Positions 1 through 11,293 of a stretch of DNA of 64,000 bases are shown here, piece after piece. The notes under the pieces were generated by a model. That model saw nothing but the letters and a program-made list of their open reading frames with translations, was not told the DNA's origin and made no database searches. The DNA is from Achromobacter mucicolens. GTDB taxonomy: Bacteria; Pseudomonadota; Gammaproteobacteria; Burkholderiales; Burkholderiaceae_B. Where the stretch lies: contig NZ_CADIJP010000010.1 in NCBI RefSeq assembly GCF_902859725.1, positions 62,001-126,000 of the forward strand. The letters run 5' to 3'. Position 1 is the stretch's first letter. Every line of letters begins with the position of its first letter. The position numbers and the translations under genes are program-made.

Positions 1-409
1 GGCCGAAATGCTGGGCTTCACGCTGCACGTGTCCACGCCGGCCGGCTACGAACTTGAAGCCGCCCGCATCGGCACGCCGCCCGACAAGGTGCTGCGCCAG
101 TTCAAGGATCCCATGGAGGCGTGCAAGGGCGCGCACCTGGTCACGACCGACGTCTGGACCAGCATGGGCTACGAAGCCGAAAACGAAGAGCGCCGCGCCG
201 CGTTTGCCGACTGGTGCGTGGATGCCGAAATGATGGCCGCCGCCGACCCGCAGGCCGTCTTCATGCACTGCCTGCCCGCCCATCGCGGCGAGGAAGTGAC
301 CGGCGAAGTCATCGACGGCCCGCAGAGCGTGGTCTGGGACGAGGCCGAGAACCGCCTGCACGTGCAGAAGGCGCTGATGGAATTCCTGCTGCTGGGTCAG
401 GTCGACTGA
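1..409 (+). CDS. argF: Ornithine carbamoyltransferase, C-terminal part
   Basis: The visible 135 residues are the C-terminal (ornithine-binding) domain of a transcarbamylase. They include the family signature HCLPAHRGEEV, which carries the Cys-Leu-Pro loop that closes on ornithine, and the VWDEAENRLHVQKA tail. The enzyme makes citrulline from ornithine and carbamoyl phosphate in cytoplasmic arginine synthesis. The start lies outside the window, so the gene is cut by the window edge and is not necessarily broken. argG, the next enzyme of the pathway, lies 4.2 kb downstream on the same strand. Confidence 0.93.
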   Translation, partial: AEMLGFTLHVSTPAGYELEAARIGTPPDKVLRQFKDPMEACKGAHLVTTDVWTSMGYEAENEERRAAFADWCVDAEMMAAADPQAVFMHCLPAHRGEEVTGEVIDGPQSVVWDEAENRLHVQKALMEFLLLGQVD

Positions 410-427
410 TCCCGTCCTTCAAGGAAA

Positions 428-463
428 AAGGGGCCCGGACATCGCGCGATGTCCGGGCCCCTT
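428..463. terminator. Bidirectional terminator between argF and a convergent operon
   Basis: This is a perfect 18+18 palindrome centred at 445.5 with a GC-rich stem. It is followed by T-rich sequence on the plus strand and by a run of five T on the minus strand. It lies between the convergent ends of argF and the 485-1045 gene and probably ends transcription from both sides. Confidence 0.85.
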
Positions 464-484
464 CACTTTTGTGGCGCAACGGCG

Positions 485-1045
485 CTACAGGATCTTCCTG
501 AACATCGTGCGCCGCGTGTTGCGAAAGGACGGCCGCACGCGGCTGCTCCAGTCGGTCGCGCGCACGGCCAGCCACGGCGGGCTGCCGAAGGTTTCCTGCG
601 TGTGCAGGTCGTAGCTGGCCAGATACCGCGGCGACTCATCGCGGCATTCCCAGCGCTGCGCGCGCACCGTGCCGGGCACCGACGCCAGGCCCGGCAGGTG
701 CTCCTGGTCGTACCAGGCGTTCAGGTCGGCCTCGGCCTCGGGCAGCACGTCGGTTTCGACGATGTAATGCCACGGCGCCTCCTGCCCCGCCGACGCGCCC
801 GGCAAATCCAGCGTCAGATGCAGCACCCGCGCGTGCGCGCCGGGCGCCAGTTCATTCAGGCGGGCCTGGATCTGCGGCAATGCACGGGCCCCGCGCACGT
901 ATACGTAGGTGTCTTCGGCTTCCAGCGCAGCAAAGGCGCTGATCTTCACATCCTCCAGCCCGTCCGAGAGACGCCCGGCCAGCCCCTGAATGCGCGCCTC
1001 GTCAAACCGTTCGCCCAGCGACACCAGCAACATCGTTTCTTGCAC
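485..1045 (-). CDS. Conserved hypothetical protein (ferredoxin-like/EthD-type fold suspected)
   Basis: The product is 186 residues with no signal peptide and no membrane segment. I do not recognise a named family. Two similar halves (residues about 1-90 and 90-170) each begin with a strand of the YVYVRGA or HYIVETDVLP type. The second half contains WYDQEHLPGLASVPG, reminiscent of small dimeric alpha-beta barrel (EthD-like) proteins. A GTG start at 1045 is chosen because AGGAG lies 7 nt upstream; the ATG four codons later is less well spaced. It is the last gene of the operon read from 3495, 12 nt after the CMD-family gene, so a part in the same catabolic route is inferred. Confidence 0.7.
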   Translation of the reverse strand: MQETMLLVSLGERFDEARIQGLAGRLSDGLEDVKISAFAALEAEDTYVYVRGARALPQIQARLNELAPGAHARVLHLTLDLPGASAGQEAPWHYIVETDVLPEAEADLNAWYDQEHLPGLASVPGTVRAQRWECRDESPRYLASYDLHTQETFGSPPWLAVRATDWSSRVRPSFRNTRRTMFRKIL

Positions 1046-1057
1046 AGCCCTCTCCTC

Positions 1058-1588
1058 TCAATGTCCGACGCGCAAGGCGACCAGGAAGCGCGACACCATG
1101 TTGTAGGCGCCCACCGTCGCGGTCAGTTCCACCAGTTGCGCGTCGTCGTAGCGCGCGCGCAGCGGCGCGAACACCGCGTCCGGCACCTCGATATCGCGGG
1201 TCATGGCGTCGGTCAGCGCCAGCACCTCGGCCTCGCCAGGTTCCAGGCCCTGTACCTGATCCGGAGCGGGATTGCCGCGCAGCACGTCGATGACCGCCTG
1301 CGGCATGCCGCCCGCCAGCGCGTGCGGCACATGCGCCTCGAACTCGTACGGCGCGTTGTTCAAGGTCGCCACGCGCAGGATGATCAGCTCGCGCAGCCGC
1401 GGCGCCAGCGACGTCTTCTGCCGGATCGCGGTCAGCATGGCTTCCCAGCCTTCGACCACGGCCGGACTGTTCAGCAGCACCTGATACAGCGGCGAAATGC
1501 GGCCGCGCGCGGCGGCGATGCGCGCCTCCAGCACGGCTAGTTCCGGGCGCGTGCCCGGCACGACGGGTTCGATTCGGCGGGCGCTCAT
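1058..1588 (-). CDS. Carboxymuconolactone decarboxylase (CMD) family protein
   Basis: The product is 176 residues of the AhpD/CMD fold. Residues about 45-100 form the conserved core (LRELIILRVATLNNAPYEFEAH), and the downstream helix has LTDAMTRD. The CxxC pair of AhpD peroxidases is absent: the motif position reads NAPYEFEAH, so a redox role is unlikely and a decarboxylase/hydrolase-type or unknown role is more plausible. It starts 2 nt after the stop of the upstream binding-protein gene, which implies translational coupling. The neighbouring amidohydrolase suggests an aromatic or lactone breakdown route. Confidence 0.85.
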   Translation of the reverse strand: MSARRIEPVVPGTRPELAVLEARIAAARGRISPLYQVLLNSPAVVEGWEAMLTAIRQKTSLAPRLRELIILRVATLNNAPYEFEAHVPHALAGGMPQAVIDVLRGNPAPDQVQGLEPGEAEVLALTDAMTRDIEVPDAVFAPLRARYDDAQLVELTATVGAYNMVSRFLVALRVGH

Positions 1589-1590
1589 GC

Positions 1591-2544
1591 TTACTCCGGA
1601 CGGATGTTCTTGCGCTGGATCAGCGCGGTCCACTTCTCGCGGTCGGCGGCGATCAGCGCGCCCAATTCCTGCGGCGTGCTGGGCGCGGCCTCGGCGCCGA
1701 ACTTCTCCAGGCGGGCACGCACGGTTTCGTTGCCCAGCGCGGCGCGCACGGCCTGGTTCAGCTTGTCCACGGTGGCGGCAGGCGTGCCCGCCGGCGCGAC
1801 AAGGCCATACCAGTTGTTGGATTCGACGCCAGGAATGCCTTGCTCGGCCAGCGTCTTCACATCGGGCAGCAGCGGATGGCGGGTCGGCGCCGCCAGGCCC
1901 AGGGGCTTGAGCTTGCCGCCCTGAATGTGGCCGATGAGCCCCGGCACGTCGCCGAAGAATCCGGACACCTGATTGCCCATCACGTCGTTGATGACGGGGG
2001 CCGCGCCCTTGTAAGGCACGTGCAGCACCTTGGCCTTGCTGGAATCGGCGAACATTTCCAGCGTCAGGTGCGGAATGCTGCCGATGCCCGACGAGCCGAT
2101 GGCGACCGACTGCGACGCGGCTTGCGACTTCTTCACGAAGTCGGCGGCATCGGTGGCCGGATTGGACGGGTTCACCACGAACACCGTGGCGTTGTTCACC
2201 ACCCGCGACACCGGCGCGAAATCGCGCGCCGGATCGTACGGCAGGTCCTTGTACAGCGCCGGGCTGATCGCCACCGCGCCGACGCTGGTCAGGAACAGCA
2301 CCGAGCCGTCGGCGGGCGCCTTGGCCACGTAGGCGGCCGCGATGTTGCCATTGGCCCCCGCCTTGTTCTCGACGATGACGTTCTGCTTGAGCTCCTTGCC
2401 CAGCTGCTCGGCCAGCACGCGGCCCACCAGGTCCACCGGACCGCCCGGCGGGAACGCAATGATGAGGCGCACGGGACCGTCGGCATGGGCCGCACCCGCG
2501 GCGGCCAGGCTCAGCACGGCGGCCGAGATGATTTTCTTGAACAT
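1591..2544 (-). CDS. Bug/TctC-type tripartite tricarboxylate transporter substrate-binding protein
   Basis: The product is 317 residues: an N-terminal signal peptide (about residues 1-21, ending AAGAAHA) and then the Bug family core. The core has the RLIIAFPPGGPVDLVGR ligand loop near the mature N-terminus and the VPYKGAAPVINDV motif. Such proteins bind small carboxylates in the periplasm and are greatly expanded in Bordetella and Achromobacter. The ATG at 2544 is preceded by AGGAG at good spacing and gives the signal peptide. No TctA/TctB membrane genes are adjacent, so it is an orphan binding protein that probably feeds the enzymes of this operon. Confidence 0.92.
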   Translation of the reverse strand: MFKKIISAAVLSLAAAGAAHADGPVRLIIAFPPGGPVDLVGRVLAEQLGKELKQNVIVENKAGANGNIAAAYVAKAPADGSVLFLTSVGAVAISPALYKDLPYDPARDFAPVSRVVNNATVFVVNPSNPATDAADFVKKSQAASQSVAIGSSGIGSIPHLTLEMFADSSKAKVLHVPYKGAAPVINDVMGNQVSGFFGDVPGLIGHIQGGKLKPLGLAAPTRHPLLPDVKTLAEQGIPGVESNNWYGLVAPAGTPAATVDKLNQAVRAALGNETVRARLEKFGAEAAPSTPQELGALIAADREKWTALIQRKNIRPE

Positions 2545-2613
2545 GGTGTCTCCTCGTTGATGGGGGTGTGCTTGCGGCTCGGGCATCGTGGCCCTCGTTC
2601 CGCGGTCTCGGTA

Positions 2614-3495
2614 CTACTGAAATCCGTAAAGCCGCGCGGGGTTGTCCACCAGCACGCGCTGGCGCAGCCCGGCGTCCGGGCACGCTTCGAAGAACGTGTC
2701 GACGAGCTCGCCGTCGTCCGGCATGTCGCCCGCCACATTCGGATGCGGCCAGTCGGTGCCCCACAGCGTGCGGTCCGGCATGGCCTGAACAAGCGCGTGC
2801 ACGAAAGGGATGCCTTCGGCGAACGGCCGCCGGCCGGCGGCAATCCGGTCGATGCCGGACACCTTGACCCAGGCCGCGTCGACGTCGGCCAGGCTGAGCA
2901 GCGCCCGCATTGCCGGCGAATCGAGCCCGTCCGACGCCTTCAGCCGCCCCATGTGGTCCACGACGAACGGCACCGGCAACGCGAGCAGGCGCGGCAGCAA
3001 TTCCGGCAGCATCGCGCCGTCCACATGCAGGCACAGGTGCCAGCCCAGCGGCGCAATCAGCGCGACCACATGGTCGAACACGGCCGGATCGGGCGCGCCG
3101 CCCAGATGCGGCACGAAATTGAAGCGCGCGGCCCGCACGCCACCCTCATGCAGGGCCTTGACGCTGGCCGCCGTGGCGTCGGCGCCCAGCAACGCCACGC
3201 CGCGATACCGCCCGGCGCTGCGCGCCAGCGCGTCCAGCAGCGCGCGGTGATCCGACCCATGGCAATTGGCCTGCACGACGACGGCCCGCTCGATGCCCAG
3301 ATGGGCATGCAGCGCCGCCATGCTGGCGAACGGCGCATCCGGCGGCGTATAGGAACGGCCCTGCGCGTACGGAAACACGTCGTCCGGCCCGAAGATGTGG
3401 CAATGCGCGTCGCACGCGCCCGGCGGCAGCGCATGGCGGGGACGGGACGGCGAGGCGAGCGGCGGACGGCAATCGGGCACGGGGGACTTCCTCAT
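2614..3495 (-). CDS. Amidohydrolase family protein (2-pyrone-4,6-dicarboxylate lactonase-like)
   Basis: The product is about 293 residues of the amidohydrolase-2 TIM barrel. The metal/substrate motif DAHCHIFG lies near residue 30. HVDGAMLP, VVDHMGRLKA and the C-terminal LWGTDWPHPN motif, with the catalytic Asp, follow in order. PDC lactonase (LigI) and related dicarboxylate hydrolases share this pattern. The ATG at 3495 is preferred over a start 12 codons upstream because the motif then sits at the usual distance from the N-terminus. It is the first gene of the minus-strand operon, divergent from the LysR gene, and probably hydrolyses a lactone or dicarboxylate inducer/substrate. Confidence 0.88.
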   Translation of the reverse strand: MRKSPVPDCRPPLASPSRPRHALPPGACDAHCHIFGPDDVFPYAQGRSYTPPDAPFASMAALHAHLGIERAVVVQANCHGSDHRALLDALARSAGRYRGVALLGADATAASVKALHEGGVRAARFNFVPHLGGAPDPAVFDHVVALIAPLGWHLCLHVDGAMLPELLPRLLALPVPFVVDHMGRLKASDGLDSPAMRALLSLADVDAAWVKVSGIDRIAAGRRPFAEGIPFVHALVQAMPDRTLWGTDWPHPNVAGDMPDDGELVDTFFEACPDAGLRQRVLVDNPARLYGFQ

Positions 3496-3545
3496 TGCAA
3501 AACGCCATCGTCGCGGAATGTGGCCCGGCAAACAATGCTATACCT

Positions 3546-3560
3546 GATATTTCTGATATC
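3546..3560. promoter_or_regulatory. LysR-type regulator binding box (T-N11-A)
   Basis: The sequence GATAT-TTCTG-ATATC is a 5-5-5 interrupted palindrome fitting the T-N11-A consensus of LysR-type operators. It lies in the 82-nt divergent region between the amidohydrolase operon and the LysR gene, 18 nt before the regulator's start codon. This is the expected position for autoregulation and activation of the divergent operon. Confidence 0.7.
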
Positions 3561-3577
3561 GAAAAAGCTAATATCCG

Positions 3578-5915
<2,338 letters not shown>

Positions 5916-5931
5916 TGCTTCAAGGCCCAAC

Positions 5932-5967
5932 AAAAAACCCTCGGTTTTCACACCGAGGGTTTTTTTT
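5932..5967 (+). terminator. Intrinsic terminator of argG
   Basis: The stem AACCCTCGG/CCGAGGGTT with a short loop is followed by eight T, 18 nt after the argG stop. The A-run on the left flank means it may also terminate the convergent kup transcript. Confidence 0.9.
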
Positions 5968-5990
5968 CGCCTGACCGCTGCGCGGCGCGC

Positions 5991-7919
5991 CTAGAGTTCG
6001 ACCTGCATGCCCATCTCCACTACCCGGTTCGCGGGGATCTTGAAGAACTTGGTGCTGCGGGTGGAATTGCGCGCCATGAACGAGAATATCGCGCGCCGCC
6101 AGCGCGACAAGGCAGGCTTCTTGGCCGCCACCACGGTCTGGCGCGACAGGAAGAACGACGTGCGCATCGGTTCCAGATCCAGTTCGGGGTAGCCCTCTGC
6201 GATCAGGCGCAGCGCCTCCGGCACGTCCGGATCTTCCTTGAAACCGTAGTTGATCGTCGCGGACCAGCTCGACGCGCTGAGCCGGTTCACCTCGAATCGC
6301 TCTTCCGGCGCAATATACGGCACGTCGGCCGACAGGATCGTCAGGAACAGCACCTGGTCGTGCAGCACCTTGTTGTGCTTCAGGTTGTGCAGCAGCGCCG
6401 ACGGGACGTTGCCCGAATTCATCGTCATGAAAATCGCGGTGCCCGGCACCCGCGACGGCGGGTATTGCTCGAGCTGCTCCATGAATTCCTTGAGCGGCTG
6501 GCGGTCGCGCTGCTGCATGTCGGACAGCAGGTGCCGGCCGCGGCGCCACGTCATCATCAGCGTGAACACCACGATCGCCACCACCAGCGGCAGCCAGCCG
6601 CCCTCGTGAATCTTGAAGACGTTGGCCGAAAACAGCAGCACGTCCAGCAGCAGCAACAGGCCCAGCACCAGAAACCACATCATGCGCTTGACGCCCGTGG
6701 TGCCGCGCGGCAGCACCGCGAACGCCAGCACCGACGTCGTGAGCATCGTGCCCGTCACGGCGAAACCATAGGCGGCTGCCAGGTTGTCGGAGTTGCGGAA
6801 CCACAGCACCAGCACCAGAACCGCGCACAGCAGCAACGCGTTGACCTGCGGCAGGTAGATCTGGCCCTTTTCGACGGCGGACGTGTGCAGGATCTGCATG
6901 CGCGGCCAGAAGCCCAGCTGCACCGCCTGGCGCGTCACCGAATAGGCGCCCGAGATCACCGCCTGCGACGCGACGATGGTGGCGACGGTGGCCAGCGCCA
7001 CCAGCGGGGCAAGCCCCCATTCCGGAGCCATCAGGAAAAAGGGATTGCGGATCGCGGTGGGATCGCGCAGCAGCAGCGCTCCCTGGCCGAAGTAACACAG
7101 CGTCAGCGCCGGCAGCACCATGCTGAACCAGGCGCGGCGGATCGCCGGGCGGCCAAAATGGCCCATGTCGGCATACAGCGCCTCGGCGCCGGTCAGCGCC
7201 AGCACCACCGCGCCCAGCAGCACAAAGCTCACCCACGGGGCTTCGACGATGAAGCGCAGCCCCCATATCGGATTCAGCGCGGCCAGAATCTCGGGCGTCT
7301 GCCAGATCTGCCAACCGCCCAGCGCGGCCAGCGTGGCGAACCACAGGAACATCACGGGGCCAAACAGCTTGCCCATCGTCGCCGTGCCGCGCGACTGGAT
7401 CGCAAACAGCGCGATGAGGACCACCAAGGCGATCGGCACCACCCAACGGTCCAGCGTGTGCGACACAATGCCGATGCCTTCCAGGGCCGACAGGACGGAT
7501 ATTGCCGGGGTGATCATGCTGTCGCCGTAGAACAGCGCCGCGCCGAAGATGCCCAGCACGATCAGGATCCAGCGCAGCTTGCCCTCGCGGGCCCGCACCG
7601 CCAGCTCCAGCAGCGCCAGCGTGCCGCCCTCGCCGCGGTTGTCCGCGCGCAGCACCAGCATGACGTATTTCAGGGACACCACCACCATCAGCATCCAGAA
7701 CAGGATGGACAGCACGCCCAGCAGGTGGGCCGGTTCCAGATCGGTATGCACGCTCAGGCCGGTCAGGCAGGCGCGCAGCGTGTACAGCGGGCTGGTGCCG
7801 ATATCGCCGTACACCACGCCCAGCGCGCCCAGGATCAGGGCGGCGCGCGACGAAGGCGCGTGCGCGCTGCCGGGGTGACCGGGGGGCAAAGAAGCAGAGC
7901 TGACCGTGCCTTGGCTCAT
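5991..7919 (-). CDS. kup: Low-affinity potassium uptake protein Kup
   Basis: The product is 642 residues. About twelve hydrophobic helices fill residues 30-450, followed by a C-terminal cytoplasmic domain of about 190 residues. The K_trans signature GVVYGDIGTSPLYTLR opens the first helix, and the family motifs FYGDSMITPAISVLSALEG and ITGAEALYADMGHFG are intact. Kup is a proton-coupled potassium importer of the inner membrane. The ATG at 7919 overlaps the TGA of the upstream sensor-kinase gene (ATGA), so kup is translationally coupled to a two-component system. Confidence 0.95.
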   Translation of the reverse strand: MSQGTVSSASLPPGHPGSAHAPSSRAALILGALGVVYGDIGTSPLYTLRACLTGLSVHTDLEPAHLLGVLSILFWMLMVVVSLKYVMLVLRADNRGEGGTLALLELAVRAREGKLRWILIVLGIFGAALFYGDSMITPAISVLSALEGIGIVSHTLDRWVVPIALVVLIALFAIQSRGTATMGKLFGPVMFLWFATLAALGGWQIWQTPEILAALNPIWGLRFIVEAPWVSFVLLGAVVLALTGAEALYADMGHFGRPAIRRAWFSMVLPALTLCYFGQGALLLRDPTAIRNPFFLMAPEWGLAPLVALATVATIVASQAVISGAYSVTRQAVQLGFWPRMQILHTSAVEKGQIYLPQVNALLLCAVLVLVLWFRNSDNLAAAYGFAVTGTMLTTSVLAFAVLPRGTTGVKRMMWFLVLGLLLLLDVLLFSANVFKIHEGGWLPLVVAIVVFTLMMTWRRGRHLLSDMQQRDRQPLKEFMEQLEQYPPSRVPGTAIFMTMNSGNVPSALLHNLKHNKVLHDQVLFLTILSADVPYIAPEERFEVNRLSASSWSATINYGFKEDPDVPEALRLIAEGYPELDLEPMRTSFFLSRQTVVAAKKPALSRWRRAIFSFMARNSTRSTKFFKIPANRVVEMGMQVEL

Positions 7920-9034
7920 GATGCAGGTTCTTGGCGAGTGAGTTGAGCCCCCTTGCGGGGGCCGGGGAACACGACCGACAGCCGCGTTCCGGAAAAATCG
8001 GGCCGGCTTGTGAGCTTCCACCACGCGCCGTGCGCATGCGCGATCTCGCGCACGATGGCCAGTCCCAAACCCGACCCGCCGGCCGTAGCCGTGGGCGACC
8101 GGTAGAACGCCTCGAACACGCGGTCGCGCTCTTCGGGCGGGATGCCGGGGCCGTCGTCTTCAACGGTCAGCGAGGGGGGATTGGCGCCGACGATCAGCGT
8201 GATGCGGCCGGTGGGGTTGCCATAGCGCAGCGCGTTGTCGATCAGGTTGCCCAGCAGTTCGGCCAGCAGCAAGGGATCCGCGTCGATCCAGATGGGCGTT
8301 TCGGGCGCGGCCAGGTCCAGTTCGTAGTGCGCCTCGCGCACGCGCGGAAACCATTCCGCGCCATGCACGCGCACCCATTCGCACAGGTCAATGCGCACGA
8401 AACTGTCCTGGGGCCGGGCGTTCGGATCGGCGCGGGCCAGCACCAGAAGCTGCTGCCCCAGCCGGATCATGCGGTCGCTGACGGCCTTGATGCGCTCGGC
8501 GCGGGCCCGGACATCGTCGGGCAAGGGACGCGCCAGCATGAGTTCGGATTCCAGCCGCAGGCCCGACAACGGCGTGCGCAGCTGGTGCGCGGCATGGCCG
8601 ATGAAGCGACGCTGCGCGGCCAGCGACGCATCCAGCCGCAGCAACAGGTCATTGGTGTGGGTGACGAGCGGCTCGATCTCCACCGGCACGCCGGCGACCT
8701 CGAGCGGCTGCATGTCGTCGATGGAGCGTTGCCGGATTTCTTCGGACAGGTGATTCACCGACCGCAACCCGGAGCGCACGCCCTGCATCACCACCCACGC
8801 GAACAGCGCAATCAGCGCCACCTGCCCCACGACCATCAGCCAGAAGAAGTCTTCCAGCATCCACAACGACATGTCGATCTTGTGGGTGATGACCCAGGTG
8901 GCCGCCAGGTCCAGCAGGACGAGCAGCAGGATGGGCGGCATCAGGCGGATGACCAGATGCCGGGCCAGCGAACGGGAGGGAAGCATGGGGGGACGCGCAG
9001 CCGGAGACGGTTGTTGGGTGCGTTCCTGCGTCAT
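7916..9034 (-). CDS. Two-component sensor histidine kinase (QseC/TctE-like)
   Basis: The product is 372 residues. Two membrane helices (about 27-50 and 63-85) enclose only a very short periplasmic loop. Then come a HAMP-like segment, the dimerisation box GHAAHQLRTPLSGL with phospho-accepting His150, an N box (LLGNLIDNALRYGN), a G1 box (VEDDGPGIP) and a G2 box (GSGLGLAIVREI). The almost absent sensor loop suggests membrane-embedded or cytoplasmic sensing. It lies 66 nt after the response regulator, and its stop overlaps the kup start. Confidence 0.93.
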   Translation of the reverse strand: MTQERTQQPSPAARPPMLPSRSLARHLVIRLMPPILLLVLLDLAATWVITHKIDMSLWMLEDFFWLMVVGQVALIALFAWVVMQGVRSGLRSVNHLSEEIRQRSIDDMQPLEVAGVPVEIEPLVTHTNDLLLRLDASLAAQRRFIGHAAHQLRTPLSGLRLESELMLARPLPDDVRARAERIKAVSDRMIRLGQQLLVLARADPNARPQDSFVRIDLCEWVRVHGAEWFPRVREAHYELDLAAPETPIWIDADPLLLAELLGNLIDNALRYGNPTGRITLIVGANPPSLTVEDDGPGIPPEERDRVFEAFYRSPTATAGGSGLGLAIVREIAHAHGAWWKLTSRPDFSGTRLSVVFPGPRKGAQLTRQEPAS

Positions 9035-9100
9035 GGCGCGAAGCCCTCGATGAGGCGGATGAATGCGCGCGGCTGGCGGTCGCCGGCCGCGGCTGGCCCG

Positions 9101-9772
9101 TCAGGCCGCTTCCACATCCAGCATGTAGCCAAAGCCGCGTACCGTCTGGATGCTGGCGCCCGTGCCTTCCAGGCGCTTGCGCAAGCGGTACACATAGACT
9201 TCGACCGCATTCTCGCTGAAATCCGCATCCCAGGCGGACAGGGAATTGACGATCTGGCGCTTGGTCACGACGCGGCCCACGCGGGCCATCAGCATTTCGA
9301 GAACGGAAAGCTCGCGCACCGACAGCGACAGTCGCTGGCCGTTGGCGCGCACTTCGCGGCCAACGGTGTCGAACACCAGCGGACCGACTTCGATGAGCGG
9401 CTGGGCCTGGCCCGCGCGCCGCCGGCCGAAGGCGCGCACGCGCGCAGCCAGCTCGGGCAGTTCAAAAGGCTTGGTGACGTAGTCGTCCGCCCCGGCGTCC
9501 AGACCGGCGACGCGGTCTTCGATGCCATCGCGGGCGGTGAGGATGAGCACGGGGACCTGATTGCCGTCCTGGCGCAGTTGGCGCAGCACGTCCAGGCCGC
9601 TCATGCCGGGAAGGTTGAGGTCGAGCAGCATCAGGTCATATGGCTGGCCTGCCAGCGCGCCCAGAACCCGGTCGCCGTCGGTCAGCCAGTCGACCGCATA
9701 CCCCTGGTCGGCCAGGAATTCCTGGAGCGCATGGCCCAGGGTGGTGTCGTCTTCGATTACCAGAACTCGCAT
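9101..9772 (-). CDS. OmpR-family response regulator
   Basis: The product is 223 residues. The receiver domain (1-118) has the acidic pair E7-D8-D9, phospho-acceptor Asp51 (LLDLNLPGMSG), the LTARD threonine and the YVTKPFEL lysine. The C-terminal winged-helix DNA-binding domain is about 125-220 (LSLSVRELSVLEMLM to RGFGYML). It resembles QseB/TctD regulators. It is the first gene of the regulator-kinase-kup unit, so potassium uptake is a probable target; this is inference from the operon only. Confidence 0.94.
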   Translation of the reverse strand: MRVLVIEDDTTLGHALQEFLADQGYAVDWLTDGDRVLGALAGQPYDLMLLDLNLPGMSGLDVLRQLRQDGNQVPVLILTARDGIEDRVAGLDAGADDYVTKPFELPELAARVRAFGRRRAGQAQPLIEVGPLVFDTVGREVRANGQRLSLSVRELSVLEMLMARVGRVVTKRQIVNSLSAWDADFSENAVEVYVYRLRKRLEGTGASIQTVRGFGYMLDVEAA

Positions 9773-9792
9773 GCCGCGATTCTAGCGCGATC

Positions 9793-9828
9793 CAAAAAAA
9801 AAGGGGCGCGAAATGCGCCCCCTTTCTG
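9793..9828 (-). terminator. Terminator of the tonB-exbB-exbD operon
   Basis: Read on the minus strand, a GGGGCGC/GCGCCCC stem with a five-base loop is followed by nine T. It begins a few bases after the exbD stop. Confidence 0.9.
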
Positions 9829-9835
9829 GATTCGT

Positions 9836-10320
<485 letters not shown>

Positions 10321-10324
<4 letters not shown>

Positions 10325-11292
10325 TCGCTCCCGCGTTGGACCGCGTGGCCGTTCTGGCGACGCAGCGCGCGCACCTTGCCGTCGGACAGCGCAACCTGCT
10401 GGCCGGTGGTCAGGAACGCAAACAGATCATGCGCAAAGGCATCCAGGCGCGACAGGAACACGCGGTTGTTGCGCACGAACGTGTTGTACGCCAGGACGGC
10501 CGGAATTGCCACTGCCAGGCCCAGGCCCGTCATGATGAGGGCCTCGCCCACCGGACCGGCGATGCGGTTGATGGTCACGCCGTCGGACAGGCCGATACCC
10601 ACCAGTGCGTGATACACGCCCCACACCGTACCGAACAGGCCGACGAAAGGCGCCGTCGAACCCACCGAGGCCAGCACGGTCAGGCCGTTCTCCAGCTTGG
10701 CGGTTTCTTCGTCGATGACCTTGCGCATGGTGCGCGTGACGAAATCCGAATTGCTGCCCGACTCTTCCAGCTTGGTCGCGCCGAACTTGTTGTGGTGCGC
10801 CTGCGCGTGCATGGCGTGGCTGGCCAGGTGCGAGAAAGGATCGCGCGCGCCGTGCGTGTTGATTTCGTGCTCGACCTGTTCCAGCGAGCTGGCGTTCCAG
10901 AACTTGTTCAGGAAGTCGGCGGAACGCTTGCGCATGCTGACATTGCTGGCGGCCTTGACCAGGATGAGATACCAGGTCACCAGCGACATGAGGATCAGGA
11001 TGACGAACAGGCTCTTGCCCACGAAGTCGCTCTGCGCGACGAAGTGCAGGAAGCCCATGTCGGGCGTCGGCGCGGGCGTGGCCGGCAGCGACGCCGCGGC
11101 GCTGTGCAGCGCGTCGGCCGACTGCTGAACGGCGCCAGCGGCCTGCTGGACGGCGCCGGCGGCTTGCTGGGCGACCTCGCCGCCCGTCGTGGCGGCCTGC
11201 TGGGCTGCGGGCGCGGCGGCGGCAGCCGGCGCTGCTGCCGGGCTGGTGGTCGCCTGCGCCACCAGGGTGGCGCTATGCAGTGCGTTGGACAT
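10321..11292 (-). CDS. exbB: MotA/TolQ/ExbB proton channel family protein
   Basis: The product is 323 residues. An unusually long N-terminal region (about 1-80) is rich in Ala, Gln and Val and looks like a signal peptide plus low-complexity periplasmic segment. The three-helix ExbB core follows: helices near 88-110, 205-230 and 240-265, with LASVGSTAPFVGLFGTVWG and GLGLAVAIPAVLAYN. It forms the pentameric inner-membrane channel of the TonB system. It lies 1 nt after tonB and overlaps exbD. Confidence 0.93.
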
Positions 11293-11293
11293 C

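Noticed and set aside
1058-3034. A 658-codon frame that appears to fuse the CMD protein to an upstream region
   Set aside because: Only the last 176 residues are protein-like; the rest is a shadow of the Bug-type binding protein and amidohydrolase genes. The ATG at 1588 gives the correct CMD N-terminus.
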